Positions 58,708-64,000 of a DNA stretch of 64,000 nt are shown here, piece by piece. The stretch's first letter is position 1. Every line of letters begins with the position of its first letter. A program made the translations under genes and the position numbers. This DNA comes from an uncultured Clostridia bacterium (lineage in GTDB: Bacteria > Bacillota > Clostridia > Oscillospirales > Ruminococcaceae). Under the pieces are notes generated by a model, which did no database searches, had not been told where the DNA came from, and saw only the letters and a list, made by a program, of their open reading frames with translations. The stretch covers positions 1-64,000 of the forward strand of contig CANQUM010000001.1 in assembly GCA_947627045.1 (NCBI GenBank), read 5' to 3'.

Positions 58708-59535
58708 ATGCTTACAAGAATTATTTCTGCCGCTGCGGCAATTGTCATTGCGGTGGTTGTGCTTTGTTTTCACAATACAATAATAATAAACATTGCAGTA
58801 GCAGCTCTTATTGAAATTGCACTGTTTGAGCTTTTCAGAGCAGAGGACTGCTTAAAATTCAAGATAACTCAGGCTGTATGTTATATTTTTGCATTGTCAG
58901 TTCCGTTTTCAAATTACCTTTTAAGGCTTAGCGGCAGTATAATGTATTACATTTCAGCTGTTTTTTTGCTTTTGATATTTCTGTCATTTCTCGGATACTA
59001 TAAAACAATGAAATTTGAAAAGCTGGCTTTTATGACTTTTGTAACGGTATTTATTGCTGTGTCAATGTCTACGCTTTTGTATATAAACAGAGCAGGCGGC
59101 AGAAATGGATTGTTCTATGTTGTACTAACTCTTTGCGGAGCTTGGCTTGCTGACAGCGGAGCATATTTTGCAGGTACATTTTTCGGTAAGCACAAGCTAT
59201 GTCCGAATATTAGCCCTAAAAAAACCGTTGAGGGTTTAATTGGCGGCGTTGTTACAAACGGAATAATATTTGTTATTCTCGGCTTTGGATATTCAATAAT
59301 TGTACAGACAAAAATTGAAGTGAATTATATTCTTTTGTTTGTACTAGGAATGATATGTGCGCTGATGGGGCTTTTGGGTGATTTATCTGCGTCTCTTATT
59401 AAAAGACAGACGGGAATTAAAGATTACGGTAAAATAATGCCCGGTCATGGCGGTGTTATGGACAGGTTTGACAGTGTTTTATTTGTAGCTCCGTTTATGA
59501 CGATCGCACTGGGCATATTTAATATTTTAAAATAG
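58708..59535 (+). CDS. cdsA: Phosphatidate cytidylyltransferase CdsA
   Basis: 275 residues, about eight hydrophobic segments. The C-terminal family signature is present as MPGHGGVMDRFDSVLFVAPF, together with SPKKTVEGLIGGV and GDLSASLIKRQTGIKDYG. It makes CDP-diacylglycerol for phospholipid synthesis. I placed the start at ATG 58708, reached through the SD-hairpin element; the frame is open 34 codons upstream within uppS. Confidence 0.95.
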   Translation: MLTRIISAAAAIVIAVVVLCFHNTIIINIAVAALIEIALFELFRAEDCLKFKITQAVCYIFALSVPFSNYLLRLSGSIMYYISAVFLLLIFLSFLGYYKTMKFEKLAFMTFVTVFIAVSMSTLLYINRAGGRNGLFYVVLTLCGAWLADSGAYFAGTFFGKHKLCPNISPKKTVEGLIGGVVTNGIIFVILGFGYSIIVQTKIEVNYILLFVLGMICALMGLLGDLSASLIKRQTGIKDYGKIMPGHGGVMDRFDSVLFVAPFMTIALGIFNILK

Positions 59536-59541
59536 AAGATC

Positions 59542-59574
59542 AATAGGGGCAAGCGGAAAAGGCTTACCCCTATT
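59542..59574 (+). terminator. Hairpin between cdsA and dxr, possible partial terminator
   Basis: AATAGGGG and AAGC pair with GCTT and CCCCTATT (12 pairs with one C-A mismatch), followed by AAGTGTTTTA. Strong stem but poor T run; it may attenuate or protect mRNA ends. Confidence 0.45.
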
Positions 59575-59609
59575 AAGTGTTTTATAATGAATTAGTTTTA
59601 AATAAAATT

Positions 59610-59645
59610 AGGAGGCAAGCTCTGTAAGGGCAAAAACGAAAAGTG
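59610..59645 (+). promoter_or_regulatory. SD-hairpin-start element of dxr
   Basis: AGGAGG, then a short stem GCTC / GGGC with loop TGTAA (59619-59631). GTG 59643 follows after 11 bases and ATG 59646 after 14. The weakest hairpin of the set. Confidence 0.45.
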
Positions 59646-60785
59646 ATGAAAACAATATCAGTTTTAGGTTCAACTGGTTCAATAGGAACGCAGGCATTAG
59701 ATATTGCAAGACTGCATAATATTAAAATAAAAGCTCTTGCAGCAAAGGGAAATGTTTCGCTTTTAACTGAGCAGGCAAAGGAATTTAGTGCTGATTATGT
59801 TTGTATCTATGACAATGATAAATACAAAGAGCTGAAAGAAAATTTCAAGGGAACAGGCGTTAAAGTTCTCTGCGGAATGGAAGGTCTTTGTGAAATTGCA
59901 GTGCTTGACGGAGTTGACATAATGCTCAATTCGGTTGTGGGAACGGTAGGACTTAAACCTACTCTTGCGGCAATTGAAAAGGGCGTTGATATTGCTTTGG
60001 CAAATAAGGAGACTTTAGTAACAGGCGGTAAGCTGGTAATTGACAAGGCTAATGATAAGGGAGTAAAAATACTTCCTGTTGACAGTGAACATTCAGCGAT
60101 ATTTCAGTGTCTTCAGGGTAATGAAATGAATAAGATAAATAAGATAATCCTTACAGCGTCAGGCGGACCGTTCTTTGGCAAAAAAAAGAGAGAACTCGAA
60201 AATGTGAGCGTTGAACAGGCGTTAAATCATCCGAACTGGTCGATGGGAAATAAAATAACCATTGACTCTGCTACACTTATGAACAAAGGACTTGAATTTA
60301 TTGAGGCTATGTGGCTGTTTGACTTAAAGCCTGAGCAGATAGAGATAGTTGTTCACAGAGAGAGCGTTATACATTCAGCGGTTGAATATAAAGACGGTTC
60401 GGTAATAGCACAGATGGGTGTACCTGATATGAGACTTCCTATTCAGTATGCGCTGTTATATCCTAAAAGAATTCATTGTAAAGAAAAGGCGCTTTCGCTT
60501 ACCGATTACGGAACGCTTTCCTTCTCAAAGCCTGACTATGAAACATTTGACTGTCTTAGAGCTTGTATAAAGGCTATAACTATAGGGGGTTCAATGCCTG
60601 CTGTTGTAAACGGTGCAAATGAGCAGGCAGTTGAATTGTTCCTTGATAATAGAATCTCATTTCTAAAAATCGGCGAGCTTGTAATGTCTGCTCTTGAAAG
60701 CATTAAGCCAACAAATATCACTTGCCTTGATGATGTTTTAACGGCTGACAAAGAAGCAAGAGAATTTGTCTTGAGCAGGATTTAA
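59646..60785 (+). CDS. dxr: 1-deoxy-D-xylulose 5-phosphate reductoisomerase
   Basis: About 379 residues. N-terminal NADPH-binding motif ISVLGSTGSIGTQALDI, then ALANKETLVTGG, LPVDSEHSAIFQCLQG, TASGGPFFGK and HPNWSMGNKITIDSATLMNKGLEFIEA. First committed step of the MEP isoprenoid pathway, making methylerythritol phosphate. The start is either GTG 59643 or ATG 59646. Followed by rseP and ispG. Confidence 0.96.
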   Translation: MKTISVLGSTGSIGTQALDIARLHNIKIKALAAKGNVSLLTEQAKEFSADYVCIYDNDKYKELKENFKGTGVKVLCGMEGLCEIAVLDGVDIMLNSVVGTVGLKPTLAAIEKGVDIALANKETLVTGGKLVIDKANDKGVKILPVDSEHSAIFQCLQGNEMNKINKIILTASGGPFFGKKKRELENVSVEQALNHPNWSMGNKITIDSATLMNKGLEFIEAMWLFDLKPEQIEIVVHRESVIHSAVEYKDGSVIAQMGVPDMRLPIQYALLYPKRIHCKEKALSLTDYGTLSFSKPDYETFDCLRACIKAITIGGSMPAVVNGANEQAVELFLDNRISFLKIGELVMSALESIKPTNITCLDDVLTADKEAREFVLSRI

Positions 60786-60817
60786 CTCATTAATATCAAA
60801 TTGAATGAGAGGTTCAA

Positions 60818-61879
60818 ATGGTTAGTATAATAATCGCGATATTGGTATTTGGAATAATAATCATAGTACATGAGTTCGGACATTTTATTGCCGCAAAGAA
60901 AAGCGGAGTAAGGGTCAACGAATTTGCAGTAGGTATGGGACCTAAGCTGTTATCTAAGCAGTACGGTGAAACTAAATATTCTTTAAGACTTCTCCCCATC
61001 GGCGGATATTGTTCAATGGAAGGAGAGGATCAGTCAAGTGATGACGACAGAGCCTTTTGCAGAAAAAGCGTTATAAAAAGAATAATAATTGTCGCAGCAG
61101 GAGCGCTGATGAATCTTATTTTAGGATTTATATTTATAGTGATAATGAATTCTATGGCAGATACTTATGCAAGCACAACTATTTCTTGGTTTGAGGAAAA
61201 TGCCGTATCTCAAAAAAGCGGACTTCAGGTAGGGGACAAAGTAGTTAAAGTAAACGGTATGCATATTTTTACCGATACTGATTTTGCCTATCAGCTTCAG
61301 TCTGATAAAGACGGAGTATTTGATATGACGGTTATAAGAGACGGTGAGAAGAAAAATCTTAAAGATATAGAGTTCACTATGTCTAAGCCCGACAATGACA
61401 AAAGCACGAGCAGTCTGCATATTGACTTTAAAGTTGAACCTATTAAAAGAAGTTTTAAAAGTATTGTATCTCAATCATGGAGAAGAAGCATTTCATATGC
61501 CAGACTTATCTGGATATCTTTGGGTGATCTTTTAACAGGACAGTACAAGATAAACGATTTATCGGGACCTGTAGGGATAGTTTCTGCAATAAGCGATGTA
61601 GTATCAAATGAAACAACAGAAACTGGCGTCAACTGGTTTGAACTTTTTCAAAATCTTTTTTCTATGGCGGCGTTGATTTCAATAAATGTGGGAATATTCA
61701 ATCTTCTCCCACTTCCGGCTTTAGATGGAGGACGGCTCATATTTTTAATAGTTGAGGGAATAAGAAAAAAGCCTGTAAGTCCGGAAAAGGAGGGTGTTGT
61801 TCACTTTATTGGTCTTGCGCTTTTGATGATGCTTATGCTTTATGTAACTTTTAACGATGTTATAAAGCTTATTAACTGA
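60818..61879 (+). CDS. rseP: RIP-type zinc metalloprotease RseP
   Basis: 353 residues. The zinc motif HEFGH lies in the first membrane helix (IIVHEFGHFIAAKKSGVRVNEFAVGMGP). A PDZ domain spans about residues 125-205 (SGLQVGDKVVKVNGMHIF), and the second catalytic motif is LLPLPALDGGR. It cuts membrane-embedded substrates such as anti-sigma factors or leftover signal peptides. GAGAGG precedes the ATG. Confidence 0.95.
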   Translation: MVSIIIAILVFGIIIIVHEFGHFIAAKKSGVRVNEFAVGMGPKLLSKQYGETKYSLRLLPIGGYCSMEGEDQSSDDDRAFCRKSVIKRIIIVAAGALMNLILGFIFIVIMNSMADTYASTTISWFEENAVSQKSGLQVGDKVVKVNGMHIFTDTDFAYQLQSDKDGVFDMTVIRDGEKKNLKDIEFTMSKPDNDKSTSSLHIDFKVEPIKRSFKSIVSQSWRRSISYARLIWISLGDLLTGQYKINDLSGPVGIVSAISDVVSNETTETGVNWFELFQNLFSMAALISINVGIFNLLPLPALDGGRLIFLIVEGIRKKPVSPEKEGVVHFIGLALLMMLMLYVTFNDVIKLIN

Positions 61880-61905
61880 CAACTGTATGATGATATAATA
61901 GGAGG

Positions 61906-61939
61906 ACTGCTCATTAAATTTTAAGAGCAAATTTACGTT
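61906..61939 (+). promoter_or_regulatory. SD-hairpin-start element of ispG
   Basis: AGGAGG, then TGCTC ... GAGCA (5-bp stem) with an inner TTAA/TTAA helix and one bulged base, then 10 bases to ATG 61940. Confidence 0.65.
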
Positions 61940-62980
61940 ATGAATAGAAAATGCAAGCCTGTCAAGGTCGGCTCACTTTGCCTTGACGGCAAGAAAATAT
62001 ATATACAGTCTATGCTCAATGTTCCTGCAGAGGATATAAAGGGCAGCGTTGCTCAGGCTGTTGAGCTGGAGAAAGCAGGATGTGAGATAATCCGTGCGGC
62101 AATACCCGATATGAGTGCGGTCAGACTAATTCCGGCAATAAAGAAAGAAATATCAGTACCGCTGGTTGCGGATATTCATTTTGATTATAAGTTGGCGATT
62201 GAAGCGGCATATGCCGGCGTAGACAAGATAAGGATAAATCCCGGTAATATAGGCGGAATGGAAAATGTTAAGGCGGTTGCCAATGCTTGCCGAACTAGGG
62301 AGATTCCCATAAGAATCGGAGTAAATTCAGGCTCGTTGGAAAAGGAACTGCTAGCCGAATACGGCTCTCCCACGCCGGAGGCTTTGGTAAAAAGCGCTTT
62401 AAACCATGCTAAGACGCTCGAAGCTGTTGACTTTGACGATATAGTTATTTCAATTAAATCATCAGATGTTAAAACAATGGTATCAGCTTACAGACTTTTA
62501 GCTGAAAAGTGTGGCTATCCTCTGCATTTGGGAGTTACGGAAGCAGGAACGGAGAGATTAGGGATTATAAAATCAGCTGTTGGGATAGGCTCTCTTTTGC
62601 TTGACGGTATAGGCGAAACTATAAGAGTTTCGCTTACAGACAGCCCTGTTAAAGAAGTTTACGCCGCTAAGGATATTTTGAAGGCGATCGGTATGGGAAG
62701 CGGTGTAAAGATCGTGTCTTGTCCAACCTGCGGAAGAACCAAAATCGATTTGATTTCACTAGCTAAAGAGGTTGAGGAGCGAACTAAAAATATAACCAAG
62801 AACATAACCGTCGCTGTTATGGGCTGTGTCGTGAACGGTCCTGGCGAGGCAAGAGAGGCGGATATAGGAGTTGCAGGCGGAGACGGGAAAGCAGTGTTGT
62901 TTAAAAAAGGTAAAAAACTTTACACTGTTGATGAATCAAAAGCATTAGACGCTTTGATAGATGAGATAGACAAACTTTGA
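61940..62980 (+). CDS. ispG: 4-hydroxy-3-methylbut-2-enyl diphosphate synthase IspG
   Basis: 346 residues. It has VPLVADIHFDYKLAIEAAYAGVDKIRINPGNIG, LHLGVTEAGT and the Fe-S cluster Cys residues in VSCPTCGRTKIDL and VMGCVVNGPGEAREADIGVAGG. It makes HMBPP in the MEP pathway from methylerythritol cyclodiphosphate. Together with ispE and dxr it shows the organism uses this pathway. It starts through an SD-hairpin element. Confidence 0.97.
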   Translation: MNRKCKPVKVGSLCLDGKKIYIQSMLNVPAEDIKGSVAQAVELEKAGCEIIRAAIPDMSAVRLIPAIKKEISVPLVADIHFDYKLAIEAAYAGVDKIRINPGNIGGMENVKAVANACRTREIPIRIGVNSGSLEKELLAEYGSPTPEALVKSALNHAKTLEAVDFDDIVISIKSSDVKTMVSAYRLLAEKCGYPLHLGVTEAGTERLGIIKSAVGIGSLLLDGIGETIRVSLTDSPVKEVYAAKDILKAIGMGSGVKIVSCPTCGRTKIDLISLAKEVEERTKNITKNITVAVMGCVVNGPGEAREADIGVAGGDGKAVLFKKGKKLYTVDESKALDALIDEIDKL

Positions 62981-63017
62981 CAGATGAATAAATAAGTGCA
63001 TTTTTACGCACAGAAAC

Positions 63018-63054
63018 GGGGGACAGGCTTGAATGATTTCAAGCTGTAAGAAAA
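63018..63054 (+). promoter_or_regulatory. SD-hairpin-start element of polC
   Basis: GGGGGA, then GCTTGAA, loop TGAT, TTCAAGC (perfect 7-bp stem, 63027-63044), then exactly 10 bases to ATG 63055. Without it the gene has only a poor ribosome site. Confidence 0.7.
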
Positions 63055-64000
63055 ATGGAACAGCATTATATTGGCAATTTTTTTGAAGAATATAAAAACA
63101 TAATTCCAAGTGAAATGGAAAACGGCAGAATACTAAAGCTTGTTTTGTCTGATAATTACAGTACGATGAAGATTACCGCTGCATTTGACAGGCTTATTAG
63201 CTATGAAACAGTTAAAAAGTTTGAGAACGATTTGAAAAATGCTCTTCAAATGTCAGGAGTTACTTTGGAAATCAAGTATACTCCTGATATGTTCAGCGCT
63301 GATTATTTTTCTGAAATTATCAAATTACTAAAAGACAGATTTTCAGTAGTAAACGGTTTTTTTGACGATGCAGGTGTTACATATGATGATAATAACAGTG
63401 AGCTTAAAATTGAACTTAAATCGGGCGGCTTCAGTCTTTTGCAGAAGGCCGGGGTCGAGAATGCTTTGTCAAAATTGATTTTTGAACTTTTTTCAAAGAA
63501 TATAAAGCTGGTCTTTGGAGGGGTTCTCCGCACTGATAAGGAAGAACACGAGAAGTTATATTCTGAAGCGGTTTCCAATATACCGCTGCCTGAATATATT
63601 CCTCCGAAAGAGATTAAGTCAGATTCGTCAGAAAACGAATTTTCTGTTTTCGATATAGACTTTTCTGAAAGCTATTTAGACGGAAGCGGTGCAAAGCTTC
63701 TTCTTGGCAAGATAATAAAGCCTGAGAATACACTAACTCCTCTAAGTGAACTGAATATTGACAGTGGCAGTGCTGTAATATGGGGTGATGTTTTTCAGAT
63801 TAACACAAGAGAAACGAAATCGGGAATGTTGATAGCAGTTCTTTATATTACAGATTATACAAATTCATGTGCTGTTAAACTGCTGGGTTCTGCGAATAAA
63901 CGGGCAAGACTGCAAAAGAACAGACTTGAGGCTATGCTTGATGAAATGAAAAAGGGAACAACAATAGTTCTTTCAGGATCGCTTGAAGAAGACGACTATG
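63055..64000 (+). CDS. polC: DNA polymerase III alpha subunit, PolC type, 5' part
   Basis: The frame is open from ATG 63055 to the end of the window (~315 residues seen of ~1,450 expected). The N-terminal part (residues 1-~190) matches the low-complexity-diverse PolC N-domain; the OB-fold region begins near residue 220 (AVIWGDVFQINTRETKSGMLIAVLYITDYTNSCAVKLL). PolC is the replicative polymerase of low-GC Gram-positives. It follows ispG, as in many Clostridia. It is incomplete because the window ends. Confidence 0.85.
   Translation, partial: MEQHYIGNFFEEYKNIIPSEMENGRILKLVLSDNYSTMKITAAFDRLISYETVKKFENDLKNALQMSGVTLEIKYTPDMFSADYFSEIIKLLKDRFSVVNGFFDDAGVTYDDNNSELKIELKSGGFSLLQKAGVENALSKLIFELFSKNIKLVFGGVLRTDKEEHEKLYSEAVSNIPLPEYIPPKEIKSDSSENEFSVFDIDFSESYLDGSGAKLLLGKIIKPENTLTPLSELNIDSGSAVIWGDVFQINTRETKSGMLIAVLYITDYTNSCAVKLLGSANKRARLQKNRLEAMLDEMKKGTTIVLSGSLEEDDY

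Noticed and set aside
63029-63049. Six-codon leader ORF before polC (TTG start)
   Set aside because: The sequence is better explained by the 7-bp hairpin of the SD-hairpin-start layout shared with seven other genes.

Overview
The window looks like chromosomal DNA of an AT-rich, low-GC Gram-positive gut anaerobe, probably a Clostridia member near Ruminococcus/Oscillospiraceae. That placement is inferred from gene content: SpoIIE, a glgB-C-D-A glycogen operon with GlgD, a Trp T-box, RNase J, GdpP, PolC, 2-oxoacid:ferredoxin oxidoreductase and CHAP/BIG2/FN3 secreted proteins. I see no rRNA, tRNA, CRISPR array, transposase or integrase.

Layout. 1-579: 3' end of rsmA. 580-7640: an operon for an SsuABC-type uptake system, ATP sulfurylase (CysD, CysN-CysC) and a sulfotransferase-like protein, closed by a strong terminator; it makes PAPS and apparently spends it on sulfation. 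7848-10124: spoIIE. 10228-17512: glycogen synthesis (glgB, glgC, glgD, glgA), with a small-gene cassette between glgD and glgA. 17778-19685: secreted CHAP/BIG2/FN3 protein. 19773-22303 (-): lrp-like regulator, aminotransferase, ispE. 22391-30991 (-): a tryptophan operon (trpE, trpGD, trpC, trpF, trpB, trpA, methyltransferase) under a T-box with a TGG specifier. 31081-36841 (-): PASTA lipoprotein, nadC, AI-2E-family transporter, a second cassette, nadB. 37151-50933 (+): a degenerate nucleotidyltransferase/phosphomannomutase fusion, RNase J, GdpP, a third cassette, then rplI, dnaB, tilS, ftsH. 51096-55559: MinD-like ATPase, a fourth cassette, and a four-subunit 2-oxoacid:ferredoxin oxidoreductase. 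55620-56397: two divergent XRE regulators with paired operators. 56569-64000: pyrH, frr, uppS, cdsA, dxr, rseP, ispG and the start of polC.

Three things stand out. First, four related small-gene cassettes are built from three families: a 70-76 aa unrecognised protein sharing an FKGAF/CLADEA core, a 63-67 aa ribbon-helix-helix protein, and a 74 aa XRE protein. They sit between genes that usually form operons, carry palindromes over their promoters, and in three of four loci end in a ~185-bp chain of hairpins whose stems co-vary between copies. Second, eight genes carry a small hairpin inserted between the Shine-Dalgarno sequence and the start codon, usually leaving 8-11 nt before the start. 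Third, the intergenic DNA is a mosaic of an R repeat (CCGCC...GGCGG) that sits at or overlaps stop codons, heptanucleotide tandem repeats, and the hairpin-chain element.
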